This document shows positions 9,703 to 17,529 of a stretch of 64,000 nt of DNA, piece after piece. The stretch's first letter is position 1. Every line of letters starts with the position of its first letter. The translations under genes were made by a program, and so were the position numbers. The stretch spans positions 1,736,001 through 1,800,000 of the forward strand of contig NZ_CP121648.1 in the NCBI RefSeq assembly GCF_029714205.1, written 5' to 3'. The notes under the pieces were generated by a model. The model had not been told where the DNA came from. It did not search any database and saw only the letters and a program-made list of their open reading frames with translations. This DNA comes from Methylobacterium sp. CB376 (GTDB taxonomy: Bacteria; Pseudomonadota; Alphaproteobacteria; Rhizobiales; Beijerinckiaceae).

Positions 9703-10054
9703 GGTGGGTGGGGCCTCGCGCACGGCCGCTTGAGCGGGCCCGCTCAGCCGATGTCCGGCCACGCCCGCGGGGGCAGGTCATCTGCGCCGCGAACGAGGCG
9801 TCAGGCGCCGGATCGATCCGCTGGGCAGCGGCATCACGTCGATCATCCCGCGGCGGCCCGACACTGACCCGACCGCGGAGGCCATCGGGCCGCCTTCGGG
9901 ATTTCGAGACCGCTCACCTGTCCTGCGTCCCAGGGTGGGCGAAGGCAGCGATGGGCGCCGCCCGCGGATGAGGCCGGTTTTTCCCTGGTCCGTGACCGGG
10001 CTCCCGAGAGAAGGGAGCCCGGCCGAAGCACCGCACGTTCAGCCGATCACGCAC
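9703..10054. other. Convergent intergenic region
   Basis: No gene is seen between kup and the convergent small exported protein, apart from a strong hairpin at 9996-10022. Confidence 0.5.
9996..10022 (-). terminator. Hairpin, probable terminator of the small exported protein gene
   Basis: A perfect 10-bp stem, CCGGGCTCCC with GGGAGCCCGG, around a 7-base loop. It lies between two convergent genes. No strong T-run follows directly on either strand, so it may be a weak terminator or an mRNA-end stabiliser. Confidence 0.5.
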
Positions 10055-10330
10055 TCACCGCGACGGGGCGGTGGAGTTCGTCGGGCTGCTTGGGGCAGTG
10101 GTCGACGTGCCCGCGCCTGGAGCAACCGGAGCGATCCCCGGGGCCGGCGCCGTCACCGTTCCGGTCGCCGCGGGAGCACCACGCTCCGGCATTCCCTTCT
10201 CGGCGTTGCTCTTCACGCTGCCGGGGTTGTTCATGTTGCTCTCGGCGCTGCCCGGAGCGGTCGTGGTCTGCGCGAAAGCGGCACCTGTCAACGTGAGCGT
10301 GGCAGCCAGAGCGAGTGTTGTTGAGCGCAT
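10055..10330 (-). CDS. Small exported Pro/Ala/Thr-rich protein
   Basis: A 91-residue protein. The signal peptide MRSTTLALAATLTLTGAAFA is followed by a low-complexity segment (AESNMNNPGSVKSNAEKG, then Pro, Ala, Thr and Ser) and no folded domain. The start at 10330 is fixed by the signal peptide. Similar short exported proteins of unknown function are common in Methylobacterium. A possible sigma-EcfG promoter lies about 30 bases upstream, which would make it a general-stress gene. Confidence 0.7.
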   Translation of the reverse strand: MRSTTLALAATLTLTGAAFAQTTTAPGSAESNMNNPGSVKSNAEKGMPERGAPAATGTVTAPAPGIAPVAPGAGTSTTAPSSPTNSTAPSR

Positions 10331-10360
10331 GGGTTCGCCTCCGAGATGGACACGGCCCTC

Positions 10361-10385
10361 AACGCGCTTCGCTGCCAACTGTTCG
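10361..10385 (-). promoter_or_regulatory. Possible sigma-EcfG promoter
   Basis: On the minus strand CGAAC, 16 bases and CGTT match the alphaproteobacterial general-stress consensus GGAAC-N16/17-CGTT with one mismatch in the -35 box. It sits about 30 bases before the start at 10330. Confidence 0.35.
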
Positions 10386-10493
10386 AGGGCTTTGCGCGGC
10401 GGAGAACTGGACCATTCGAAGCGTCACGCAACGCAACACCCCGCTCGCAGGCGTGCTGGGCGGGGGTGCTGATCTGCGTTGCTGCGGTGCCGC

Positions 10494-10655
10494 TCAGGCA
10501 GCGAGCTTGGCGGCCAGGATCTCGTTCTCGTTGCTGGCGACCAGCGGCAGGGCCGGGGCGGGCGCGCGCGGGGTCATGCGATCGGCGGCGACCAGGACCA
10601 GCGACGCGTTCACGGCAGCGGCGGCGACGAGGCTGAGCAGGGCAAGGGCGATCAT
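10494..10655 (-). CDS. Possible small single-span membrane protein
   Basis: A 53-residue reading frame starting MIALALLSLVAAAAVNASLV, so an N-terminal membrane anchor or signal peptide, then a Pro-rich linker and NENEILAAKLAA. The hydrophobic start is convincing, but there is no clear ribosome-binding site and no family is recognised. Confidence 0.42.
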   Translation of the reverse strand: MIALALLSLVAAAAVNASLVLVAADRMTPRAPAPALPLVASNENEILAAKLAA

Positions 10656-10851
10656 CTGAGGCGTTCCCGAGTGGCGTTGTGCGATGCACCATATGTGGCA
10701 CTGCACAACGCGCTTTGGTATGCCACATGCCAGATGGCTGGCATGCGATGGCGGCATGACCGCTCACGCCGGTGGCCTCGGCCCAGGATCGGGGCGGGCA
10801 GCAGTGGGGCCAGGGTGATCCCGACCTGTCGGCCTAGCCGCTGCGGCTCGC

Positions 10852-11214
10852 TCAACGCCGGCCGTGGATCAGGTAGCCGAGCAGGTATCCGACAGCGACG
10901 GCCCCCAGGAGCGCTCCAAGCGGCGCGTCCTGCGTGTACGGCCTGACCGCCTCATTCCCGCGCCGGTAGACTTCGTCAGCACCGGGGAGGCCTTGGCGGC
11001 CTCTCCTCAGCGCATCCTGGGCCAGATCAGCGGTCTGGTCGGCCAAGCGGCTCGCCGCGTCCTTGGCCTGTCCGACCAGGTTCTCGGCGGTGCCCCGAGC
11101 CTCCCGGAGGGCGCCTTCCGCTTGGGTCTTGGTGTCGCCAGTCAGGTCACCGACTGCGCCCTGGACCTGGCCAGCCACCTTGTTGGTCTCCCCGGTCACA
11201 CGCTTCTCGTCCAT
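10852..11214 (-). CDS. CsbD-family stress protein with C-terminal membrane anchor
   Basis: A 120-residue protein. Residues 1-60 match the CsbD family (MDEKRVTGETNKVAGQVQGA and GDLTGDTKTQAEG). The second half adds a helical linker and a hydrophobic, glycine-rich C-terminus (LGALLGAVAVGYLLGYLIHG), as in YqjD/ElaB-type membrane-anchored proteins. CsbD proteins are general-stress proteins of unclear biochemical role. A GGAAC-N16-CGTT sigma-EcfG-type promoter about 100 bases upstream fits stress control through PhyR-EcfG. Confidence 0.85.
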   Translation of the reverse strand: MDEKRVTGETNKVAGQVQGAVGDLTGDTKTQAEGALREARGTAENLVGQAKDAASRLADQTADLAQDALRRGRQGLPGADEVYRRGNEAVRPYTQDAPLGALLGAVAVGYLLGYLIHGRR

Positions 11215-11310
11215 CGCTCGTCTCCTCCGCTCGCCAGACGCACGAACGCCCAGCGGAGGAGTAGGACCTCGCCGGGCGCACGCTGCAGGGGAACTTCGCT
11301 TCGATGGAGG

Positions 11311-11335
11311 AACGAGACCGCGGGCGTTGGGTTCC
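11311..11335 (-). promoter_or_regulatory. Sigma-EcfG-type promoter of csbD
   Basis: The minus strand carries an exact GGAAC (11335-11331), 16 bases and an exact CGTT (11314-11311), the consensus recognised by EcfG in Alphaproteobacteria. It faces the CsbD gene and implies a leader of about 90 bases. Confidence 0.65.
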
Positions 11336-11583
11336 CCGAACCGCCCCGGACACGGGGCTGATCATGGGCGAGACGGACGCAGCAGAGCCATTGTCACCTC
11401 TCGAACCTGCTCTGGAACGGTTGCGCCGGGCGATCGGTGCATGAAGCGGAGCGGCAGGCGGACCAGTCGCAAGGGCCGCCGCGGGCAGGACTGCTGCCGC
11501 TGCCGAGGCCTGAAGTATTTCAGCGGGCTTCTCGACCACGCGGAAGTCGGATACGTTCCAGGAATTGACGATAGGCTCCGGGG

Positions 11584-11730
11584 ATGACCATGCCTTCGGC
11601 CAAGACCTCTTCTCAAGACGGCGGATCGCCAGCCGACAATCCCGGCCATGCTCGGGTCGGAGACATCTCTGAAAAAGAACTCGACACAGTGACTGGCGGC
11701 TCCATTGCCGGAACTGGATGTTTGACTTAG
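11584..11730 (+). CDS. Double-glycine leader peptide (bacteriocin-like), possibly interrupted
   Basis: A 48-codon frame. It has a hydrophilic N-terminal part (MTMPSAKTSSQDGGSPADN) and a leader end with DISEKELDTVTGG, which fits the LSxxELxxVxGG double-glycine processing motif of bacteriocin and microcin precursors exported by C39-peptidase ABC transporters. Only nine residues follow GG (SIAGTGCLT) before TAG at 11728. GGGGA at 11580-11584 sits five bases before the second ATG (11590), which may be the true start. No transporter is adjacent. Base composition is more AT-rich than the surroundings. The same frame stays open after the TAG to 11820. Confidence 0.6.
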   Translation: MTMPSAKTSSQDGGSPADNPGHARVGDISEKELDTVTGGSIAGTGCLT

Positions 11731-11820
11731 GATGCAACCCGGTACGAGAATAGGTTTATCGAGATAACGACTCCTCAGGGCTCTCAAAGCTCTGGCAGTG
11801 GCGGCGGTAAGGGGCTTTGA
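11731..11820 (+). other. Open continuation of the peptide frame after the TAG
   Basis: Directly after the TAG the same frame continues for 29 codons to a TGA at 11818. It starts DATRYENRFIEITTPQ and ends in a Gly/Ser-rich tail (SSGSGGGKGL). This reads like the natural C-terminus of the double-glycine peptide, so the TAG may be a recent nonsense mutation. Read-through or a sequencing error are alternatives. Confidence 0.45.
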
Positions 11821-12438
11821 TGGGTCCAGATCTGCTCGACCCGTAGGTCGGGTCGCTGCCGCCGCATGGTTGGAGTCGGCGGCCGCAAGGTGCCGCTGCC
11901 GCCTTGCGGTCTGACGGCCGTAACGGTTCCGTTCACGCCCTCCGCCGCCTCAAGCGCGATCGCCGAGATCGAGCCGACGACGCCGTCACCTGCTCGGCGA
12001 TCTCGGCGATGTGCGCCCGGTCGCCGTCCGGACCCGCGACCACATCATTCCTGCCATGGCTGCCTCTCCCGGAAACGGGGCTCTGCTCGTCGTCGCGCGT
12101 GAGGGCGGCCCGTGCGCACAAGCCCCCGTATGGGGCGACGAGAGCCCGCCCTGGCAGGACGGGCCGGTGGAGGCGGAGTCCCACCGGGTCAAGCGGCGCA
12201 CACCGCGGCATGGCACGATGTGGATGCTCGCCCGCCCTGCGACGGCGGCGCGGCAGGACTCTTCGGGATCTCCTCCCCGACCTCGGGCCGCTCCTACGGA
12301 GCGGCCTTCCTTTGCTGGGTCGCCCCTCGCCCGCGCGAGGCTCATTCCTTCGACGAAGGACGCCGCGATCGCGGCGCGGCGCTCTCGCATGTGCTGCTAC
12401 GCCGACCCCGTCGTGCTCAGCCTCCCGCGCGGGGGCCG
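11821..12438. other. Gap with no protein gene recognised
   Basis: Open frames on both strands look like GC artefacts. The notable content is the two-hairpin structure at 12263-12313, listed separately. Confidence 0.45.
12263..12313 (+). ncRNA. Candidate anti-Shine-Dalgarno trans-acting sRNA (3' part)
   Basis: The first hairpin has stem TCGGG (12263-12267) with CCCGA (12276-12280) and the loop ATCTCCTC, which exposes an anti-Shine-Dalgarno motif. It is followed by a perfect 9-bp hairpin, GGCCGCTCC (12286-12294), TAC, GGAGCGGCC (12298-12306), and then TTCCTTT, a Rho-independent terminator. This layout, with CUCCUCC in a loop next to a terminator, is that of the rhizobial alpha-r14 and the CCUCCUCCC-motif (cuckoo/CcsR) sRNAs of Alphaproteobacteria. 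The 5' end is not visible. The minus strand offers a GGAGGAG with no start codon behind it. Confidence 0.5.
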
Positions 12439-12651
12439 TCACGAGGCCGCGCGCTCCACGAGCCACAGGATCAGCATCGCAACGAGCCCGGTGACCAGTG
12501 CCTGCGCGACGACCTGCGCTCCCGCGCCCCATCCGAATTCTGACCCGAGGTATCGCTCGAGGGCGATGCCGGCGAGCGCGCCGAACCCGCCCGCGATGAA
12601 CACGACGAACCGCCTGCGGTACCACGGTCGAGGATCCTGCGGCTGGGCCAT
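12439..12651 (-). CDS. Small two-span membrane protein
   Basis: A 70-residue protein, MAQPQDPRPWYRRRFVVFI at the start, with two hydrophobic segments at about 14-31 and 45-64 separated by ERYLGSEFGWGAGAQ. It has a positive-inside N-terminus. No family is recognised, but the composition is that of a real small inner-membrane protein. Confidence 0.65.
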   Translation of the reverse strand: MAQPQDPRPWYRRRFVVFIAGGFGALAGIALERYLGSEFGWGAGAQVVAQALVTGLVAMLILWLVERAAS

Positions 12652-13053
12652 GGTCGGCGATGCGCCTCCCGGGTCTCCCAGTTGGCTGCCGGTGAGGACC
12701 GGCCCGTCCGCTCAACGCGTGCGAGGGCGGCCCGTTCGCATGATCCCACGGGTTGGGATGCCTCATGATGCCCCCGGGCAGTCCTCGCAAGCACCGGCGC
12801 GCCCCGGGCCATCCGCCAGTCGAGGGCCGATCTGTCGGCCTCCGGCGAGGCCTCGCGGGTGGGCGGCGCGACGTCCGCCTTGCCGCGCAGGCCGGCCGCC
12901 TCTGGCCAGGCCACGCCGCGGCGTTCCAGGCGATCAGGTCCGCACCTGAGGCGGCCAGCCCATGGCCGGTACCCGGTCGGGGCGCACCAGACCTTCGCGA
13001 GGCAGGGGCGGATCCGCGCCGCCCTCAGCCCACCGGATACCGTCTCACGGCCC
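12652..13053. other. Gap with no gene recognised
   Basis: About 400 bases between a small membrane protein and the 3' end of the DUF3604 gene. Nothing beyond generic GC-rich open frames is seen. Confidence 0.4.
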
Positions 13054-15003
13054 TCATTCGGCAGGCGAGTACCAGATCGGCGACGTGTAGGCGCGTTCCT
13101 GCAGCGATGTCGGCACTTCGGGCCTCAGTTTCACCCCGTAATACTTGGCGTCATAGGTCGTCCATCGGGGTGTCGGGATTTCGAGGACCCGGCCGTAATA
13201 GAAGGCCCGCTGTTTCGGGTCGAAGTCAGGATCCTTCCAGACGGAGATCAACTCGGGGCTCCCGATGCTGTTGCTCCAGGTTGCGCTCGCGACATCGACC
13301 GTGTTGCCGACCGGCGGCAGCTTCCCGTCGCCGCCCGGCTTGCGCTCGCCCGACCACGCGACGTCATAGACCTTCTCCTGCATCTCCCCCCGGTCGTCCA
13401 GCCAGCCCTTGACGATCTGGTAGCGGTCGAGATTGGCCCCGATGGGATCCTTCAGGGCCGCCACCAGGAAGGTCGGGGCCTTGCCGGGAGGAGCCGCGCC
13501 GAGATCGCCGCCCATCGGAACGCCCTTGGAATAGCCGGCAAGCGCGGGGCTCCTGGTCCTGGCATCGGCCGGCTCGAAATCGAATCCGCCGAAGAAGCGC
13601 ACCAGCATGCGCGGGCCCGTCGTCGCATAGGTCTCGCGACGCTCCATCGCGTCGAAGAGGGCCTCGCGCGTGTTCTCCGTCGCCCACACGGCCGCGTAGC
13701 CGGAGGCCGAGGTCTCCCACTCGTAGATCGTTCCGGCCGCGCCCTTGACGAAGACGCGGCTGCTGCGTTCCGCGCTCGGCTCCATCGCGGACGTCTTGCC
13801 GAAGTAGTTGTCCTCCTCGACCGCGCTCAGCCCGGTATGGGAATCGGTCGAGCCGACCAGGCCGAACTTGTAGGGATTGACGCCCGTTTCGGCCTCCAGC
13901 TTCAGGCCCAGCTTCAGCCCCGAGCGGGCATACTCGTACTGCAGCATGTCCGCCGTCTTGGGCGCGGTCAGGTCCAGATTGCCCTTGTCCCAGCGCTCGA
14001 AATTCGCGAACTCGTCGTTCGGGGAGAGATAGGGGTGGGTCTCCCCGTCTCCTTTGATCTGCGTGGCCTCGTAGAGGCGCTCCCACTTCGCCCGAACCTC
14101 GGCATAGCCGCGGTCGATGCGCCGGCCGGTGCCGGGCTCGACGATCGGAAACATGCGGCCGTTGGAGACATTGCCGTTGTGGGCGATCGCCAGCAGGCGG
14201 CCCCCGGTCTTCTCCTCATAGGCGGCCATCCACGTCCAGAGATCGCGCGGGTTGTCGCTCCCGAAAGGGGCCATCGTCGTGTAGGGCACGATCCGGCTGG
14301 CCTTCTCCCCACCGTCGCGGAAGATGACGTTGCGGTGAAGGTTGTTGCCCGCGGTGTTGGAGGTCCACTCGTAGCCGATGAGGGCCGTGAACCGGCCGGG
14401 ATCGTTGGCCTGCTCCGCCGCCTTGACGATCTCCTGCCAGGCCGAGCGAAAGGGGCTCCCGTCGGGTCGGTACACCAGGGCCTTGGGGAAGGTGCCCTGC
14501 GAGAAGGCTATGATGATCTCGATGGCCGCGTCCGCGCCGCGGCCATCGAGGATCATGTCATGCCATTTCCGGCCGGTCGGATCGGCCAGAATGCTGGCCT
14601 TGCCGGCTAGCAGGTCCGGGAAGAAGCCCAGATTGTCCGAGTGGTCGGCGACGACGAGGAAATCGAGAGGCCGGGACAGCTTCGCGGGCTGGCCGGAGGA
14701 GGCGGTGACCTGCTCGCCCCTGGCGAAGCGGTAGGCCTCGCTCGGCCCGAGCCGGGCGCCGAACGCGCCGGCATCGAACGAGAAGGATGTGTGCAGGTGG
14801 GTGTCGCCGAAGAACGGCCGGCTGGGAAAGCTGCGGTTCGCGTAGGGCGAGTAGGGGCGCTTCGCCGGGTAGAGCTTGTCGGCGGCGTCCTTGGTCAGCG
14901 TGCCGACGTCGGTCGCCGTGCCGTCGGCCGCCAAGGCCGGCACAGCAAAGGAGAGACCCGTCACGCCGAGCAGCGCGAGCTTCAGGATCGTGCGGTGAGC
15001 CAT
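13054..15003 (-). CDS. DUF3604 exported protein with PHP-like metal motifs
   Basis: 649 residues from the ATG at 15003, where a signal peptide starts (MAHRTILKLALLGVTGLSF). The protein matches DUF3604. Its histidine motifs occur in the order of a PHP-type metallohydrolase: FFGDTHLHTSFSFDA (HxH), VVADHSDNLGF, LLAIAHNGNVSNG and VGSTDSHTGLS (DxH). A periplasmic phosphoesterase or amidohydrolase-like activity is therefore plausible but unproven. It is the last gene of a minus-strand operon after the HupE/UreJ-like and PpiC-type genes. This three-gene grouping recurs with DUF3604, which suggests a joint periplasmic function. Confidence 0.88.
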   Translation of the reverse strand: MAHRTILKLALLGVTGLSFAVPALAADGTATDVGTLTKDAADKLYPAKRPYSPYANRSFPSRPFFGDTHLHTSFSFDAGAFGARLGPSEAYRFARGEQVTASSGQPAKLSRPLDFLVVADHSDNLGFFPDLLAGKASILADPTGRKWHDMILDGRGADAAIEIIIAFSQGTFPKALVYRPDGSPFRSAWQEIVKAAEQANDPGRFTALIGYEWTSNTAGNNLHRNVIFRDGGEKASRIVPYTTMAPFGSDNPRDLWTWMAAYEEKTGGRLLAIAHNGNVSNGRMFPIVEPGTGRRIDRGYAEVRAKWERLYEATQIKGDGETHPYLSPNDEFANFERWDKGNLDLTAPKTADMLQYEYARSGLKLGLKLEAETGVNPYKFGLVGSTDSHTGLSAVEEDNYFGKTSAMEPSAERSSRVFVKGAAGTIYEWETSASGYAAVWATENTREALFDAMERRETYATTGPRMLVRFFGGFDFEPADARTRSPALAGYSKGVPMGGDLGAAPPGKAPTFLVAALKDPIGANLDRYQIVKGWLDDRGEMQEKVYDVAWSGERKPGGDGKLPPVGNTVDVASATWSNSIGSPELISVWKDPDFDPKQRAFYYGRVLEIPTPRWTTYDAKYYGVKLRPEVPTSLQERAYTSPIWYSPAE

Positions 15004-15025
15004 GGTTGCCTCATCGAACCGAGGT

Positions 15026-16042
15026 TCAGAACTGCGCAACGCGCTGGATGACCCAGAACATCGCGACGGATCCGATCAGGTAAGGGGGGACGAACTGCGT
15101 CCAGTGCGGAAGCGGGCCGCCCAGGCGCCGGAGAAGAACGGCAAGCGCCAGCACGGCGCCGACGAACAGCAGCTGGCCCGCCTCCACCCCGAGATTGAAC
15201 AGGAGCAGCGCCACCGGGATGTGCCCCCCGGGCATGCCGATCTCGCTCAGCGCGCCGGCGAAGCCGAAACCGTGCAGCAGCCCGAACGCGAAGGCGACGA
15301 GCCAGGGCGCCTGCGCCGCGAGCCCGGGCCTGCCCCCGCGGGCACGGATGATCTCGACCGCCACGAACACGATCGAGAGCGCGATCACCGCCTCGACGGG
15401 CTTGGGCGGCACATGGACGACGCCGAGCGCGGCCGCGCTCAGGGTGATGCTGTGCGCGGCCGTGAAGGCCGTGATCGCCCAGAGGAGCCGACGGGTCGAG
15501 TCCGTGACGAGGATGAGACCGAGCACGAACAGCAGGTGGTCGAACCCGAGCAGGATGTGCTCGATCCCGAGGGACAGGTACGTGCGCGCGACGCCGATCC
15601 CGCTCTGCGCCGCCGCGATCGTGGCCTGCGGTGCCGCGGGTGTGAGCCGATGCGCGAAGGAGCGCCCGTCCGCGAAGCTGACGCGCAGCAAGGCGTCGGA
15701 GACCGTGCTCTCGAGGCCGACCAGACGCACGCTTTGACCGGAGAGGCCGTCCTTGGCGCGAACCCGCCAAGTCTGCACCATGGCCCCATCGGTCCTGCGG
15801 GAGACGACGGGGGACAGGGGTTCGGCCTCGCCCGAGAAGCTGACGCGCAACGCCAACCTGAGGTCCCCGCGCATCGGCGTCTTCAACAGCACGTCGAAAA
15901 GGCCCGGTGCCTCTTCCCGCAGCTCAAGGTAGGCGGGCCGGACCTCGTGGGCAGAACTGGCCGAGCCGCCGATCACGCTCAGCAGACCGAGACAAGCCGC
16001 GACGGCGCAGAGGCGGGCCAGCATTCCGGGACGCTCCCTCAT
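15026..16042 (-). CDS. HupE/UreJ-family membrane protein
   Basis: A 338-residue protein. After a signal-like N-terminus, a periplasmic domain of about 120 residues begins with AHEVRPAYLELREE. It is followed by about seven membrane helices of the HupE/UreJ_2 family, with GIEHILLGFDHLLFVLGL, the family HxxxGxDH motif, and FGLLHGFGFAGAL. The family is linked to nickel or cobalt handling, but members with this N-terminal domain have no assigned substrate. The ATG at 16042 overlaps the stop of the isomerase gene (ATGA), which shows translational coupling. Confidence 0.85.
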   Translation of the reverse strand: MRERPGMLARLCAVAACLGLLSVIGGSASSAHEVRPAYLELREEAPGLFDVLLKTPMRGDLRLALRVSFSGEAEPLSPVVSRRTDGAMVQTWRVRAKDGLSGQSVRLVGLESTVSDALLRVSFADGRSFAHRLTPAAPQATIAAAQSGIGVARTYLSLGIEHILLGFDHLLFVLGLILVTDSTRRLLWAITAFTAAHSITLSAAALGVVHVPPKPVEAVIALSIVFVAVEIIRARGGRPGLAAQAPWLVAFAFGLLHGFGFAGALSEIGMPGGHIPVALLLFNLGVEAGQLLFVGAVLALAVLLRRLGGPLPHWTQFVPPYLIGSVAMFWVIQRVAQF

Positions 16043-16983
16043 CGGGCTGACGGGGCGGCTTCGCGACCGAGCGGGCCCACCATGGGCGGCGGCACGCCTG
16101 CGTCCCAGACGACGCCGTACTTGTCTCGCAGCCTGCCGAGATAGGCGTCCTTCAATTCGCGCTCCTTCGCCCTGTGCCAGTCCTCCGAGACCAGGTTGCG
16201 GACCTCGTCGTAGCCGCGCAGCGCGCCTTGCGCTCGGCTCGAGACCAGCACGAGGTGGGTGCCGTAGGCGGACTCGACCGGGCCGCTCCACGACCCCACG
16301 GGCAGGGCGAAGGCGGCCCGGGCGAAGGCGGGGCCGAACAGGCTCGACAGGGCCTGGAGGTCGATGTCGGCGAAGCTGGAATCGAGGGCCAGCGGGTCCC
16401 CGTCCGGCAGGGTCTCGGTGGCGCTGGCCGATGAGAGCAGGGTGCGCGCGGCGCTGGCCTCCGCCGCGGCCTGCGGCCGGCGCTCCGGGCTGAAGAAGAT
16501 CTGCTGGAAGGACAGCCGCGGCGCGGTCCGGTAGCGTTCGGCATGATCCTGGTAGAAGCGCCGAAGCTGGTCTTCGCCGGGCTCGGCGATGCGGGCCGTG
16601 TCCTCGACGAGGAAGCTGAGCTTCTGCGCCAAGCGCCGCCGCACCACCGTGTCCTGTCGATCGAGGCCGAGCGCCCGGGCTTCCCGCGCGAGTAGTTCCT
16701 CATGGAGCAGCGTGGTGAGCAGGTCCGTCATCTCGTCGGGGGTCGGGTCCCGTCGCCACTGGCTCGAGAAGGTGTCCCGCACCCAGCGGACCTCGCCCTC
16801 GCCGATCCTGATCGGCTCCGGCTCGCGCGATGACGGCGCGCTCCGGTTCAGCCAGGAATAGCCGCCGAACAGGACGGCACCAGCACACAGGAAATGCAGA
16901 AGCGGCTCTCTCAGCAGCTTGCTCAGCAGCTTGCGAATCCCCGCCGCCATCGGATTGGCTGGTCGCATCCTCGTCTTCTCCAT
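16039..16983 (-). CDS. PpiC-type peptidyl-prolyl isomerase, membrane-anchored
   Basis: A 314-residue protein with an N-terminal anchor (about residues 20-40) and a periplasmic body. The central part resembles the SurA/PpiC N-terminal helical domain (TPDEMTDLLTTLLHEELLAREA). The C-terminal half is the parvulin rotamase (LSFQQIFFSPER, then SAYGTHLVLVSSRAQG). It probably assists folding of an exported partner, perhaps the DUF3604 protein or the HupE-like protein encoded downstream. The start at 16983 avoids translating the 14-bp repeat array upstream. An ATG 15 bases further in is an alternative. Confidence 0.82.
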   Translation of the reverse strand: MEKTRMRPANPMAAGIRKLLSKLLREPLLHFLCAGAVLFGGYSWLNRSAPSSREPEPIRIGEGEVRWVRDTFSSQWRRDPTPDEMTDLLTTLLHEELLAREARALGLDRQDTVVRRRLAQKLSFLVEDTARIAEPGEDQLRRFYQDHAERYRTAPRLSFQQIFFSPERRPQAAAEASAARTLLSSASATETLPDGDPLALDSSFADIDLQALSSLFGPAFARAAFALPVGSWSGPVESAYGTHLVLVSSRAQGALRGYDEVRNLVSEDWHRAKERELKDAYLGRLRDKYGVVWDAGVPPPMVGPLGREAAPSAR

Positions 16984-17062
16984 CCCGACGGGCGCATCAC
17001 CGTCACGGCCGGATCTCGGCAGGGAGCATCGCGAACGGGCCAGCAGGATTGCGGACGCATCC

Positions 17063-17174
17063 ACGAGACAAGTCGCACGAGACAAGTCGCACGAGACAAG
17101 TCGCACGAGACAAGTCGCACGAGACAAGTCGCACGAGACAAGTCGCACGAGACAAGTCGCACGAGACATGCCGC
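17063..17174 (+). repeat. Array of eight 14-bp tandem repeats
   Basis: Seven perfect copies and one degenerate copy of ACGAGACAAGTCGC, head to tail with no spacer, 17063-17160 and 17161-17174. The array lies about 80 bases upstream of the start of the minus-strand PpiC, HupE-like and DUF3604 operon, in its promoter or leader. The 14-base period is not a multiple of three, so it is not a coding repeat. Confidence 0.95.
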
Positions 17175-17529
17175 GCCGCTGCGTTGCGCGCACCGCCTCG
17201 ACCGCCTCGCCGGGGCTGACGAGGCAGAGGCCAGGGCACCACCGGCCGGCAGACCCACGCGAAGTCTCGCGCTCGCCGCTCGCATCATCCGAAGATCCGC
17301 CCCTCCCGCTTGATCGCCAGGGACAATCTGCCGGCAGATGGGGACAGCGCGCTCGTTGGGGGCACTCGTGGGGGCAGCGGAGAACGCGGCGGCTCCTTTG
17401 CCGCCGAAACTGCCTCGATGCCGGAGCTGTAAGGTCCTGTCCCTTGCGATCAAGTCATGAGAACCCATGAGGGCTAAGATGAAGCATCCCTGTCCGTTCT
17501 ATGGCTGCCGCGGAGGAGGTCATGAGGTC

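Noticed and set aside
12859..14610. A 583-codon plus-strand frame opposite the DUF3604 gene
   Set aside because: Antisense shadow of a gene with a signal peptide and conserved metal motifs.
17063..17174. The 14-bp repeat array as a CRISPR
   Set aside because: The units are contiguous with no spacers and far too short.
16984..17193. N-terminal extension of the PpiC-type protein through the 14-bp repeats
   Set aside because: The extension is translated repeat with no signal features. A better start lies at 16983, just before the membrane anchor.
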